From Acidovorax sp. 69 (GTDB lineage Bacteria; Pseudomonadota; Gammaproteobacteria; Burkholderiales; Burkholderiaceae_C): DNA of 64,000 nt. The notes under the pieces were generated by a model that worked only from the letters and a program-made list of their open reading frames with translations, ran no database searches and was not told the origin of the DNA. The stretch spans positions 2,046,501 through 2,110,500 of the forward strand of contig NZ_PGEP01000001.1 of the NCBI RefSeq assembly GCF_002797445.1. The letters are read 5' to 3'. Position 1 is the stretch's first letter. Each line of letters begins with the position of its first letter. Below, piece after piece: positions 10,337 to 18,626 of this stretch. A program made the translations under genes and the position numbers.

Positions 10337-10711
10337 TCAGGGGCGGGCCGTGTGCCAGACCTGGTTCACGCCTTCGCCAGTCTTGTCGCCGGGCTTGGCG
10401 TCCTTGACCCAGTAGTACAGCGGCTTGCCCTTGTACGCCAGCTGGGTCTTGCCGTCATCGCGCGTGACGATGCTGTATTCGCCACCGGGTGCCTTGGTGG
10501 CCATGAGCGGAGGCCAATTGGTGGCGCAGGGACCATTGCAAACCGACTTGCCGCTACCTGCTGCGTCCCGGTCAAACGTGTAGAGCGTCATGTTGCCCGC
10601 TCCGACCAGCACGCCGTCCATGGTTTGCACGGGCGATTCGGCCATGGATGCACAGCCCGCCATACCGGCCACGGCGACGATTGCCACAGCCATCGATACC
10701 AATTTCTTCAT
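10337..10711 (-). CDS. Small COG4315-type repeat lipoprotein
   Basis: 124 residues from the ATG at 10711, chosen because AAGGAG lies just upstream and MKKLVSMAVAIVAVAGMAGC is a proper lipoprotein signal peptide with lipobox (AGC). The mature protein has two copies of the 'secreted repeat' (TLYTFDRDAAGSGKSVCNGPCATNWPPL, then KPLYYWVKDAKPGDKTGEGVNQVWH) seen in predicted lipoproteins of unknown function. It is the first gene of the sigma/anti-sigma operon, which suggests a regulated envelope or oxidative-stress role. Confidence 0.85.
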   Translation of the reverse strand: MKKLVSMAVAIVAVAGMAGCASMAESPVQTMDGVLVGAGNMTLYTFDRDAAGSGKSVCNGPCATNWPPLMATKAPGGEYSIVTRDDGKTQLAYKGKPLYYWVKDAKPGDKTGEGVNQVWHTARP

Positions 10712-10759
10712 GGGTTTCTCCTTTGAGGGTGCAGGCAGACGCAAATGCTGCTTTGCACC

Positions 10760-10791
10760 GGGATAAACACATGGGGGCCGCGGTTTATTCC
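10760..10791 (-). promoter_or_regulatory. Candidate ECF promoter/inverted repeat
   Basis: GGGATAAAC (10760-10768) and GTTTATTCC (10783-10791) form a near-perfect inverted repeat about 50-80 bases before the lipoprotein start. On the minus strand it reads GGAATAAAC, resembling the GGAA-type -35 element used by many ECF sigma factors. It is a candidate autoregulatory promoter of the sigma operon; no clear -10 element can be assigned. Confidence 0.4.
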
Positions 10792-10855
10792 ACTGGCACA
10801 GAAAAAAAGAACATTGGGCTCAGTCTGCCGCGATCTGGTCTTGTGGCCCCGGGGT

Positions 10856-11329
10856 TTAACGATTCCTGCTTTTCATGGCGCGTTCCACTTCGCGCTTGCC
10901 TTCCCGATCCTTGATGGTGTCGCGCTTATCGTGCTCGGCCTTGCCCTTGGCCAGTGCGATCTCGCATTTCACGAAGCCGTTTTTCCAGTGCAGGTTCAGC
11001 GGTACCAGTGTGTAGCCCTTTTGTTCCACTTTGACGATCAGATGTTTGATGTCGTCCTTTTTGAGCAGCAGCTTCTTGGTGCGCGCCGATTCCGGATTGA
11101 CGTGGGTGGATGCGGTCTTGAGTGGATTGATCAGGCAGCCGAGCAGGTAGAGCTCGCCGTCGCGGATCAGCACGTAGCCATCGGTCAGTTGCACCTTGCC
11201 TTCGCGCAGCGCTTTGACCTCCCAGCCGTGCAACACCATGCCCGCCTCGTGGCGCTCCTCGAAGAAGTAGTTGAAGGCCGCTTTTTTGTTATCGGCGATG
11301 CGGGACGTAGGATCGGGTTTTTTGGCCAT
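10856..11329 (-). CDS. smpB: SsrA (tmRNA)-binding protein
   Basis: 157 residues from the ATG at 11329 ([22 protein letters not shown]). The frame stays open to 11425, but those extra residues are not family-like. SmpB binds tmRNA and delivers it to stalled ribosomes for trans-translation. Conserved parts are [23 protein letters not shown], the [18 protein letters not shown] strand pair, and the basic tail [20 protein letters not shown] that enters the decoding centre. It is divergent from ratA, a common neighbour pair. The tmRNA gene itself is not in the window. Confidence 0.96.
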   Translation of the reverse strand: MAKKPDPTSRIADNKKAAFNYFFEERHEAGMVLHGWEVKALREGKVQLTDGYVLIRDGELYLLGCLINPLKTASTHVNPESARTKKLLLKKDDIKHLIVKVEQKGYTLVPLNLHWKNGFVKCEIALAKGKAEHDKRDTIKDREGKREVERAMKSRNR

Positions 11330-11648
11330 GGGATGAGAGCGTGTTTTGCACTTTGACGTGCCCGCGAAAACCGGGGAAAGGCCCGGTAACTGAGCGCACG
11401 ACGCGCCGAAGTATGAATGCTGCAAGCGGACTGCAACAATGTGGCCGGGCCTTTACTCAGCTTTCCATAGGGGTTGGCACCCGAAGCAGGTGCTGAAAAG
11501 GGCGGAACACCCATCTACAAGATGCGGCGCAAACCGGGAGATGAAAGGCCTCCCTACAATTGTTGTTGTCTCGCACCCGCGATTCTAATTTCCTCTGGCC
11601 TGTGCTTCCCACACTGGCTTGCGATGCGCAGTCCAGAACCCCGTTTGC
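11330..11648. other. Divergent intergenic region smpB/ratA
   Basis: 319 bases without a convincing gene. It must hold both promoters. A TACAAT hexamer near 11554 is a plausible -10 box for ratA. No strong repeat, terminator or operator is visible. Confidence 0.5.
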
Positions 11649-12089
11649 ATGAAAACTGTTCAAAAGTCCGTCCTCATCTGGTACAGCCCCGAAGAAATGT
11701 TTGCCTTGGTCACAGGGGTGGAGCACTACCCACAGTTCCTTCCGTGGTGTGACCGTTCGGCTGTGCTGGAACAGACCGTAGATGGCATGACCGCAGAAGT
11801 CGGCATTGCTTTGGGCGGAATTCGCCAGACCTTTGTGACGCGCAATACCCATGAAGAGGGGCGACGCGTGCAGATGCACCTCGTCAAGGGTCCGTTCTCC
11901 CGGCTCGACGGCGATTGGCACTTTCACCCTGTGGGTGATGGCACTCAGCGTGCTTGCAAAGTAGAACTGCTCCTCAACTATGGTTTTGACAGTGCGGCGC
12001 TGGCGGCGCTGGTGGGGCCTGTTTTCGATCGGATTGCGGGCAGCATGGTGGACGCTTTTGTAAAGCGGGCGGAGCAGGTGTATGGCTGA
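11649..12089 (+). CDS. ratA: RatA-type START/coenzyme Q-binding family protein
   Basis: 146 residues from the ATG at 11649 (MKTVQKSVLIWYSPEEMFALV), the start that fits the family; an in-frame GTG-type extension to 11619 is unlikely. Signature segments are VEHYPQFLPWCDRSAVLEQ, LGGIRQTFVTRNTHEEG, and the C-terminal GPVFDRIAGSMVDAFVKRAEQVYG helix. In E. coli RatA was described as inhibiting 70S formation, and its eukaryotic relative Coq10 binds ubiquinone, so the exact role is open. It overlaps rnfH by eight bases, and the smpB-ratA-rnfH neighbourhood is conserved in proteobacteria. Confidence 0.93.
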   Translation: MKTVQKSVLIWYSPEEMFALVTGVEHYPQFLPWCDRSAVLEQTVDGMTAEVGIALGGIRQTFVTRNTHEEGRRVQMHLVKGPFSRLDGDWHFHPVGDGTQRACKVELLLNYGFDSAALAALVGPVFDRIAGSMVDAFVKRAEQVYG

Positions 12090-12450
12090 TGGTGCGGGGA
12101 AAGGTCCCCTGCTGCAGGTCACTGTGATTGTTTGTATTGCGCCGCGCGAGACAAGGGAGTGCCCCTTGGCGCTGCCTGCGGGGGCTACGGTGGCAGACGC
12201 CTTGAAGGCGTGCGACGATGGCGGAGGTGCTCTCACTGCGCCGACGGACAGTGCTGCCCTGGCCACAGTGGGCATATGGGGCAGGGTTGTCGGGCTGAAT
12301 ACGGTGTTGCAGCATCTTGACCGTGTGGAGGTCTACCGGCCGTTGACCGTGGACCCCAAGGTGGCCCGCCGTGAGCGGTTCGCCCGCCAGGGGGCCCGTA
12401 GCACGGGGCTGTTTGCACGACAACGCCCCGGCGGGAAATCAGGCTATTGA
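12082..12450 (+). CDS. rnfH: RnfH family beta-grasp (ubiquitin-like) protein
   Basis: 122 residues. Family features are the N-terminal strand VTVIVCIAPRETRECPLALPAGATVADALKAC, the GIWGRVVGLNTVLQHLDRVEVYRPL core and a basic tail (KVARRERFARQGARS). The fold is ubiquitin/ThiS-like, but no terminal GG is present, so it is not a classical sulfur carrier. It overlaps the end of ratA by eight bases and is translationally coupled to it. The molecular function of this family is not established. Confidence 0.9.
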   Translation: MADGAGKGPLLQVTVIVCIAPRETRECPLALPAGATVADALKACDDGGGALTAPTDSAALATVGIWGRVVGLNTVLQHLDRVEVYRPLTVDPKVARRERFARQGARSTGLFARQRPGGKSGY

Positions 12451-12511
12451 TCCCGGGCCAGGGTTGTCCATCGCCGCTGCCACTCGCTGGTGGTTTTGGC
12501 GGTTGGGTGGG

Positions 12512-13045
12512 TTAGCGCACGCAGTCTGAAGCGACGATGTCGTCAATGCGCTTGGCTTCTGCCGCACGGGCTGGACCGTCCAGGAAAATGCGCTCACCTT
12601 GTGCGTTGGCCTGAGTGATGGGCTTTCCTGCATCAAAAGCTGCCTTGGCTGAACGGGCGCGGGTGCAGTTTTCGGCCTTGGCCTTGGCGATTTTTTCGTC
12701 TTCGGCCTTTTTCTTGGCAGCCTCTGCTGCTTCTGCCTGGGCCTTTTTCTCTTCCAGCTCCTTGTCCTTGCCGCCACCTGGCGTGCTGGCTGCCGGCTTG
12801 GGCGCGGAGGCCGCAGGCGCGGCCGCTGGGCTCGTTGCGCCCTCTGCCTGCACTGCGGTAGGCGCAGGCCGCGCTGGGCGGCTTCCGCCGGGTTGCTTCA
12901 AGATGCTTTTGTCCGGGATTTCTTGCGGTGGAGGGCGGTCGCTGAAGACTTTGCGTCCGTCCTTGTCGATCCATTGCCATTGCGCCGCCGCGCCCATGGC
13001 CCAGGTGCAGGCCACGGCCAGCAGGAGAATCTTGTGCATTTTCAT
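12512..13045 (-). CDS. DUF4124 domain-containing exported protein
   Basis: 177 residues from the ATG at 13045 (an alternative ATG lies six bases downstream). A signal peptide (KILLLAVACTWAMGAAA) is followed by the DUF4124 motif QWQWIDKDGRKVFSDRPPPQEIP near residues 22-45. Next come a Pro/Ala linker, a Lys/Glu/Ala-rich coiled-coil stretch (about residues 95-125) and a C-terminal helix with a CTRARSAKAAFDAG segment. DUF4124 proteins are small periplasmic proteins of unknown role, common next to guaB in Burkholderiales. It is divergent from guaB across a 306-base gap. Confidence 0.88.
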   Translation of the reverse strand: MKMHKILLLAVACTWAMGAAAQWQWIDKDGRKVFSDRPPPQEIPDKSILKQPGGSRPARPAPTAVQAEGATSPAAAPAASAPKPAASTPGGGKDKELEEKKAQAEAAEAAKKKAEDEKIAKAKAENCTRARSAKAAFDAGKPITQANAQGERIFLDGPARAAEAKRIDDIVASDCVR

Positions 13046-13158
13046 GCGAAGCAGTTTATCCGGGTGGCCGGTCACCCGCCAGTGGTGCCGGAAGGATGGG
13101 TGGCAACCCAGAGGCAACGCACTGTCTGTTGTGTGCCATCCTGAGGCCGGGTGCTGCT

Positions 13159-13182
13159 CGTTGGCAAAGAGCTTTGCCAACG
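13159..13182. promoter_or_regulatory. Perfect 11-bp inverted repeat upstream of guaB
   Basis: Arms CGTTGGCAAAG (13159-13169) and CTTTGCCAACG (13172-13182) with a two-base centre. With so short a centre it looks more like an operator for a dimeric regulator (LacI/PurR-like spacing) than an RNA hairpin, and it lies 170 bases before guaB. It does not match the E. coli PurR consensus exactly. Confidence 0.5.
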
Positions 13183-13192
13183 CAGTGGGCTT

Positions 13193-13230
13193 GCGGGCGG
13201 CGGGCGGCGGGCGGCGGGCGGCGGGCGGGG
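13193..13230. repeat. 7-bp GC-only tandem repeat
   Basis: Five near-perfect copies of GGCGGCG arranged as a GC-only tract. It is a candidate slippage-prone or G-quadruplex-forming sequence between the two divergent genes. No spacer/repeat structure, so not CRISPR. Confidence 0.75.
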
Positions 13231-13351
13231 CAGCGTGTGCCAGAAAGTTGCTGACGGCGCCAACGCAATGTGTTGACGGAGCGCAGGTTATTGCTGCGTC
13301 GTCTTTAAGCCACACCCGGCGCGGGTACAATCCGTTTTTTGGAGCTTTCTC

Positions 13352-14827
13352 ATGCGCCTTCTTGGAAAAGCGCTCACCTTCGACGATGTGTTGCTGGTGC
13401 CAGCGTACTCCCAGGTCCTGCCCAAGGACACGTCCCTCGCGACGAAACTCTCCCGCAATATCCAACTGAACCTGCCGCTCGTGTCCGCAGCCATGGACAC
13501 CGTGACCGAGGCTCGGCTGGCCATAGCCATTGCCCAGGAGGGCGGCATCGGTATCGTGCACAAGAACCTCACCGCGCAAGAGCAGGCCGCCCACGTGGCC
13601 AAGGTCAAGCGGTATGAGTCGGGTGTGCTGCGCGACCCCGTTGTCATTACCCCCGAGCACACCGTGCTGCAGGTGTTGCAACTGTCTGAGCAACTGGGTA
13701 TCTCCGGCTTCCCGGTGTGCGATGGTGGCAAGGTGGTGGGCATCGTCACTGGCCGCGACCTGCGGTTTGAGACGCGCTATGACGTCAAGGTTCATCAGAT
13801 CATGACCCCGCGCGAGAAGCTCATCACGGTCAATGAAAAGCAGGGCACCACGCCTGCCGAAGCCAAGGCACTGCTGAACAAGTACAAGCTTGAGCGCATC
13901 CTGGTCATCAACGACGATTTCGAGCTCAAGGGCCTGATCACCGTCAAGGACATCACGAAGCAAACGAGCTTTCCCAACGCCGCACGCGACAGCGCCGGCC
14001 GCCTGCGCGTAGGCGCGGCAGTGGGTGTGGGCGAGGGCACCGAGGAGCGTGTGGAAGCTCTGGTGCGCGCTGGCGTGGACGCCATCGTGGTGGACACGGC
14101 CCACGGCCACAGCAAGGGCGTGATCGACCGCGTGCGCTGGGTCAAGCAGAACTACCCGCAGATCGATGTGATTGGCGGCAACATCGCCACGGGCGCTGCT
14201 GCGCTGGCGCTGGTCGAGGCAGGTGCGGACGCGGTCAAGGTCGGTATCGGCCCTGGCTCTATCTGCACCACCCGCATCGTGGCCGGCGTGGGCGTGCCCC
14301 AGATCATGGCGATCGACAGCGTGGCCACTTCACTCAAGGGCACCGGCGTGCCACTGATCGCTGACGGCGGTATCCGCTACAGCGGCGACATTGCCAAGGC
14401 CCTGGCCGCTGGCGCGGGCACGGTGATGATGGGTGGCATGTTTGCGGGCACCGAAGAAGCGCCTGGCGAAGTGATTTTGTTCCAGGGCCGCAGCTACAAG
14501 AGCTACCGTGGCATGGGCTCCATAGGCGCCATGCAGCAGGGCAGTGCGGACCGCTACTTCCAGGAGTCCAGCACGGGCAACCCCAATGCCGACAAACTCG
14601 TGCCCGAAGGCATCGAAGGCCGTGTGCCCTACAAGGGTTCGATGGTTTCCATCGTCTACCAGATGGCCGGCGGCGTGCGCGCCTCCATGGGCTATTGCGG
14701 TTGCGCGACGATCGATGAAATGAACACCAAGGCCGAGTTCGTCGAGATCACCACGGCAGGTATCCGCGAGAGCCACGTTCACGACGTACAGATCACCAAG
14801 GAAGCGCCCAACTACCGCGCCGACTGA
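13352..14827 (+). CDS. guaB: IMP dehydrogenase
   Basis: 491 residues. It oxidises IMP to XMP with NAD+, the first committed step of GMP synthesis. The TIM barrel is split by two CBS domains (about residues 95-210: [15 protein letters not shown] and [21 protein letters not shown]). The active-site loop [17 protein letters not shown] carries the catalytic Cys, followed by [18 protein letters not shown] and the mobile flap region with [10 protein letters not shown]. The ATG at 13352 is 21 bases after a TACAAT box. The usual partner guaA follows only after a toxin-antitoxin pair. Confidence 0.98.
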   Translation: MRLLGKALTFDDVLLVPAYSQVLPKDTSLATKLSRNIQLNLPLVSAAMDTVTEARLAIAIAQEGGIGIVHKNLTAQEQAAHVAKVKRYESGVLRDPVVITPEHTVLQVLQLSEQLGISGFPVCDGGKVVGIVTGRDLRFETRYDVKVHQIMTPREKLITVNEKQGTTPAEAKALLNKYKLERILVINDDFELKGLITVKDITKQTSFPNAARDSAGRLRVGAAVGVGEGTEERVEALVRAGVDAIVVDTAHGHSKGVIDRVRWVKQNYPQIDVIGGNIATGAAALALVEAGADAVKVGIGPGSICTTRIVAGVGVPQIMAIDSVATSLKGTGVPLIADGGIRYSGDIAKALAAGAGTVMMGGMFAGTEEAPGEVILFQGRSYKSYRGMGSIGAMQQGSADRYFQESSTGNPNADKLVPEGIEGRVPYKGSMVSIVYQMAGGVRASMGYCGCATIDEMNTKAEFVEITTAGIRESHVHDVQITKEAPNYRAD

Positions 14828-14866
14828 TCTGTTGTGCTTATTCTGGCCTGATTGAAAAAATCTGGT

Positions 14867-14910
14867 CAGACTGATATAGTCTGGTCTGAATTCACCATTC
14901 AGGTCAGACT
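14867..14910. promoter_or_regulatory. Operator-like repeats at the toxin-antitoxin promoter
   Basis: CAGACT-GATAT-AGTCTG (14867-14883) is a perfect inverted repeat immediately before the antitoxin gene. The half-site recurs as GGTCTGA (14884-14888 region) and as GGTCAGACT (14902-14910). Clustered palindromes over the promoter are the usual target of Phd-type antitoxins, which repress their own operon. Confidence 0.65.
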
Positions 14911-14919
14911 TTTTTGTTT

Positions 14920-15177
14920 ATGCAGTCCGTTGGTATCTACGAAGCGAAAAGCAGGTTTTCTGCCCTGATCGAACTCGTCGAACAGGGAGAAGAGGTGCGC
15001 ATCACCCGCCACGGCAAGGAAGTGGTGCGCATGTTGCCTGTGCGCCGCCGCCCGGTCATCTCCGATGAGCAGATTGCGCGCGAGTTGGGCCAGATGGATG
15101 CGCTGCATGCCAGTATCCAGCCCGCAGGGCCATCCACTGTGAATGAGCTGCGGCACGCGGGTCGGAGCGCTGCATGA
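14920..15177 (+). CDS. Phd/YefM-type antitoxin
   Basis: 85 residues from the ATG at 14920. The N-terminus VGIYEAKSRFSALIELVEQGEEVRITRHGKEVVRMLP is the DNA-binding Phd/YefM fold. The C-terminal tail (SDEQIARELGQMDALHASIQ) would be the disordered part that wraps the toxin. It overlaps the PIN toxin gene by four bases (ATGA at 15174). The pair sits between guaB and guaA, which are commonly neighbours, so it looks like an inserted module. Confidence 0.9.
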   Translation: MQSVGIYEAKSRFSALIELVEQGEEVRITRHGKEVVRMLPVRRRPVISDEQIARELGQMDALHASIQPAGPSTVNELRHAGRSAA

Positions 15178-15608
15178 CCGCCTTTGTGCTCGATGCCTCT
15201 GTGACTGCTGCCTGGCTGCTGCCCGATGTGGCCAGTGAACACACCCGCCGCCTTTACACCTTGATCCGCCGTGACGAGGTCGAGCCCCAAGCGCCCAATC
15301 TGTGGCACTGGGAGTGCAGCAACATCCTCTCCAGCGGCGTGAACAGCGGGCGCATTCCAGCCGCATCCGTCGAAGGTCTGTGGGGCGTGCTCGAAGCCAT
15401 CCGCCATCGCGTGGAACTGCATGAACTCGCCCCCGCCCAGCACAAGGCCGTGCTGGATGTGGCGCTGGAAACAGGCCTGCCCACGTTTGACGCCGCTTAC
15501 CTGTGGCTGGCACGCTCGCTGCGCTTGCCATTGGCCACCTTCGACCCCCAACAGATCGCTGCCGCACAGCGCAGCGGCGTACCCCTTTTCGACCTTTCCT
15601 GCCTCTGA
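15174..15608 (+). CDS. VapC-type PIN-domain ribonuclease toxin
   Basis: 144 residues. The PIN-fold acidic residues are visible: Asp7 in VLDASVTAAWL, Glu47 in HWECSN, Asp106 in PTFDAAYLWLA and Asp124 in ATFDPQQ. These coordinate Mg2+ or Mn2+ in VapC RNases, which cut tRNA or rRNA when free of antitoxin. It is translationally coupled to the Phd-type antitoxin and ends 12 bases before guaA, so guaA is probably read through from this operon as well as from guaB. All four acids are kept, so the toxin looks intact. Confidence 0.9.
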   Translation: MTAFVLDASVTAAWLLPDVASEHTRRLYTLIRRDEVEPQAPNLWHWECSNILSSGVNSGRIPAASVEGLWGVLEAIRHRVELHELAPAQHKAVLDVALETGLPTFDAAYLWLARSLRLPLATFDPQQIAAAQRSGVPLFDLSCL

Positions 15609-15620
15609 CGGACCACCACC

Positions 15621-17267
15621 ATGCAACACCAGAAAATCCTCATCCTCGATTTCGGCTCGCAAGTCACCCAGCTCATCGCCCGCCGCGTGCGCGAGGCCAA
15701 TGTGTATTGCGAAGTGCACCCCTGCGACGTGACCGACGAATGGGTGCGCGACTACGCCAAGGACGGCTCGCTCAAGGGCGTGATCCTGTCGGGCAGCCAC
15801 GCCAGCGTGACTGAAGACACCACCGACCGCGCGCCGCAGGCCGTGTTCGATCTGGGCCTGCCCGTGCTGGGCATCTGCTATGGCATGCAGACCATGGCGC
15901 AGCAGCTGGGTGGCAAGGTTGAAACGGGCCACAAGCGCGAGTTCGGCTTTGCGGCCGTGCGTGCACGCGGTCACACTGCGCTGCTCAAGGACATTGCCGA
16001 CTTCACCACCCCTGAAGGCCAAGGCATGCTCAACGTCTGGATGAGCCACGGCGATAAGGTGACCGAACTGCCCCCGGGCTTCAAGCTCATGGCCAGCACA
16101 GACAGCTGCCCCATCGCCGGCATGGCCGACGAAGACCGCCGTTTCTACGCCGTGCAGTTCCACCCTGAAGTCACGCACACCGTGCAGGGCAGGGCGCTGC
16201 TCGATCGCTTCGTGCTCGGCATCTGCGACACCCGCGCTGATTGGGTGATGCGCGACCATATCGCCGAGGCCGTGGAACAGATCCGTGCTCAGGTGGGCGA
16301 CGAGGAGGTGATCCTGGGCCTTTCGGGCGGCGTGGATTCGTCCGTGGCCGCAGCGCTGATCCACCGCGCCATCGGGGACCAGCTCACCTGCGTGTTCGTC
16401 GACCACGGCCTTTTGCGTCTGAACGAAGGCGACATGGTCATGGACATGTTCGTTGGCAAGCTGCACGCCAAGGTTATCCGCGTGGACGCGAGCGACCTCT
16501 TCCTGGGCAAGCTGGCCGGTGTGGCCGAGCCGGAAGCCAAGCGCAAGATCATCGGCGGCCTGTTCGTCGACGTGTTCAAGGCCGAGGCCGCCAAGCTCAA
16601 GGCCGCAGGCAGCGGCGCCAAGGGTGAGGATGGGAGTCGCGCCGTCAAAGGCGCGACGTTCCTGGCCCAGGGCACGATCTACCCCGACGTCATCGAATCT
16701 GGCGGTGCCAAGAGCAAGAAGGCCGTCACTATCAAGAGCCACCACAACGTGGGCGGTTTGCCCGAGCAGCTAGGCCTCAAGCTCCTGGAGCCCCTGCGCG
16801 ATTTGTTCAAGGACGAAGTGCGCGAACTCGGCGTGGCCCTGGGTCTTCCGCCTGAAATGGTCTACCGCCACCCCTTCCCCGGCCCCGGCCTGGGCGTGCG
16901 CATTTTGGGCGAGGTGAAGAAAGAGTACGCCGACCTGCTGCGCCGCGCCGACGCGATCTTCATCGAAGAGCTGCGAAACCATGTCGACGAAGCCACCGGC
17001 AAGAACTGGTACGACCTCACCAGCCAGGCGTTCACCGTGTTCCTGCCCGTCAAGAGCGTGGGCGTGATGGGTGACGGCCGCACGTATGACTACGTGGTCG
17101 CCCTGCGTGCCGTGCAGACCAGCGACTTCATGACAGCCGATTGGGCCGAACTGCCTTACGCCCTGCTCAAGAAAGTGTCGGGCCGCATCATCAACGAAGT
17201 GCGTGGCATCAACCGCGTGACCTACGACGTGTCAAGCAAGCCGCCAGCGACGATTGAGTGGGAATAA
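15621..17267 (+). CDS. guaA: GMP synthase (glutamine-hydrolysing)
   Basis: 548 residues. It aminates XMP to GMP using glutamine and ATP. The class I amidotransferase domain (residues 1-205) has [15 protein letters not shown] with the nucleophilic Cys and the HPEVTHT histidine/glutamate. The ATP-pyrophosphatase domain carries the P-loop [15 protein letters not shown], and the C-terminal dimerisation domain ends [18 protein letters not shown]. It is about 20 residues longer than E. coli GuaA because of a short Lys/Ala/Gly-rich insert near residues 325-350. The ATG follows the toxin stop by 12 bases. Confidence 0.98.
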   Translation: MQHQKILILDFGSQVTQLIARRVREANVYCEVHPCDVTDEWVRDYAKDGSLKGVILSGSHASVTEDTTDRAPQAVFDLGLPVLGICYGMQTMAQQLGGKVETGHKREFGFAAVRARGHTALLKDIADFTTPEGQGMLNVWMSHGDKVTELPPGFKLMASTDSCPIAGMADEDRRFYAVQFHPEVTHTVQGRALLDRFVLGICDTRADWVMRDHIAEAVEQIRAQVGDEEVILGLSGGVDSSVAAALIHRAIGDQLTCVFVDHGLLRLNEGDMVMDMFVGKLHAKVIRVDASDLFLGKLAGVAEPEAKRKIIGGLFVDVFKAEAAKLKAAGSGAKGEDGSRAVKGATFLAQGTIYPDVIESGGAKSKKAVTIKSHHNVGGLPEQLGLKLLEPLRDLFKDEVRELGVALGLPPEMVYRHPFPGPGLGVRILGEVKKEYADLLRRADAIFIEELRNHVDEATGKNWYDLTSQAFTVFLPVKSVGVMGDGRTYDYVVALRAVQTSDFMTADWAELPYALLKKVSGRIINEVRGINRVTYDVSSKPPATIEWE

Positions 17268-17353
17268 TTTGTAGTTTTCCAGTGACGTTCAGCAACGAGT
17301 GGGATTGGGCTTTGCAGGTCTAAGTGCTGACCACATATCGCATTCACGGGGGT

Positions 17354-17377
17354 CTTGAAGTAATTCAAGGCCTTTTT
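17354..17377 (+). terminator. Terminator downstream of guaA
   Basis: Stem CTTGAA / TTCAAG with a GTAA loop followed by GCC and a TTTTTT run, about 90 bases after the guaA stop. The remaining 17268-17451 interval shows nothing else. Confidence 0.65.
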
Positions 17378-17451
17378 TCTTTGGGTGTGTGACTTTGCTG
17401 GATGTTCGCAAGGTGTAGCCTCGGAGCTTTCGGATTTCAGGGCCCGTAGCC

Positions 17452-18525
17452 GTGACGCAACAGAGCAACGATTTTTGGACAGGCAGCGGTTTTTCACTTT
17501 TGCAGCGCAATGCGCGTGGCTGGCTGGTGCCCACCGAGGCCTATCTGCGCACGGTGCTGGGCCGACCCGAATTGGCATTGGTTCCCGAATCCTGTCCGGC
17601 CGAGGTGGCCTTGCACGAGGGCTTGCAGGCTGCGCCGCTGAAGCCCTTCGTAGAGGCCGAACTGGCCGCTGTGCAGGACGACGATGCCCGCGAGAACTAC
17701 GCCGTGTTCCTGCGGTTTCGTGATGGCCTACTCGCTGCGGGCACGTTGGAGGCGTACTACCTGCAGCTCATGCGCAGCGGGGCGGTGAACGTGCCCGCCG
17801 TGTTCATCGACGCCGTGGTGCAGGCCCTGCTGCGCAACCTGCTGGACGACTGCAACGACGCTTTTGAAGCCCGCGCCGCCGAGATGCTGTTTCGCCCGCA
17901 GCGCATCACCCTGCAAGAGGGTCAGATGCTGGCAGGCGACCGGGCCACGCTGGACATGCTCAATGAAACGGCGGGGTTGGGCGAGGTGGGCCGTCTGCTG
18001 CTGCAAAGCGGCGCGCTGCAGCCCACAGCGCAGGTCCAGGTGCTGGCTGCGGACAACGCCAGTCAGTATTGGCAGGCGAGTGATCGCCACCACTTTTTGC
18101 TCGACCTGACGCATGAACTGACCCAAGACCTGAGCCATGGATTGACGTTCAAGATGACGCGCGCCCGTTCGGGCCTGAAGGCGCTGGCCCGGGTGTTGGA
18201 GCGCTGGGTGGCGCACCTGCTGGGCGTACAAGTGCAGATCGAGCCCGCGCACCAGGTCACCGACAGCGCCTGGCGCTGGCATGTGGGGCTGGACGTGGAG
18301 TCCACGGCCATCCTCAATGACCTGTACGAGGACCGCCCGGTGGAGGCAGAGCGCATGCAGCGGCTGGTGAGCCTGTTCACGCTGACCTTTGCCAACCCGG
18401 CGGAGATGCGGGCCGATGTGGCGGGCAAACCGGTGTACCTCGGGCTGGCTAGGGATGCACAGGGGCTGGTACGCATCAAGCCGCAAAATCTGCTGCTCAA
18501 TCTACCGCTGGCATCTCTGTCTTGA
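17452..18525 (+). CDS. DUF6352-like uncharacterised protein
   Basis: 357 residues from a GTG at 17452 (MTQQSNDFWTGSGFSLL). The protein is soluble, rich in Leu and Ala, with no signal peptide or membrane segment. I recognise it only as a conserved hypothetical family of Burkholderiales (DUF6352 is my best recollection of the name). Distinct segments are FLRFRDGLLAAGTLEAYYLQLMR and MTRARSGLKALARVLERWVAHLLGV. It is convergent with putA and has no operon partner, so no function can be inferred. Confidence 0.75.
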   Translation: MTQQSNDFWTGSGFSLLQRNARGWLVPTEAYLRTVLGRPELALVPESCPAEVALHEGLQAAPLKPFVEAELAAVQDDDARENYAVFLRFRDGLLAAGTLEAYYLQLMRSGAVNVPAVFIDAVVQALLRNLLDDCNDAFEARAAEMLFRPQRITLQEGQMLAGDRATLDMLNETAGLGEVGRLLLQSGALQPTAQVQVLAADNASQYWQASDRHHFLLDLTHELTQDLSHGLTFKMTRARSGLKALARVLERWVAHLLGVQVQIEPAHQVTDSAWRWHVGLDVESTAILNDLYEDRPVEAERMQRLVSLFTLTFANPAEMRADVAGKPVYLGLARDAQGLVRIKPQNLLLNLPLASLS

Positions 18526-18538
18526 AATGCTATTGAAT

Positions 18539-18599
18539 TAATAGCTGCTGGCGCTTCATCTATATGCACTAGCAGCCAATTTGATTCAAATTGGCTGCT
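18539..18599. repeat. AGCGCT-type repeat plus 14-bp perfect hairpin between convergent genes
   Basis: TAGCTGCTGGCGCTT at 18542 onward is the left half of the dispersed repeat. It is followed by AGCAGCCAATTTGA (18571-18584), one base, and its exact reverse complement (18586-18599). The hairpin sits 45 bases after the DUF6352-like gene and 28 bases from the end of putA, so it may act as a bidirectional 3'-end structure, although T-runs are lacking. Confidence 0.65.
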
Positions 18600-18626
18600 C
18601 TGCGAGCGGCTGTACCGAGACCGGTC

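Larger units (their letters stand above)
13046..13351. other. Divergent regulatory region DUF4124 gene/guaB
   Basis: 306 bases with no gene. It contains an 11-bp inverted repeat at 13159-13182, a 7-bp tandem repeat at 13193-13230 and a TACAAT -10-like box at 13326-13331, 20 bases before the guaB start. Confidence 0.6.

Noticed and set aside
13193..13230. CRISPR-like repeat
   Set aside because: The 7-bp units are directly tandem without spacers.
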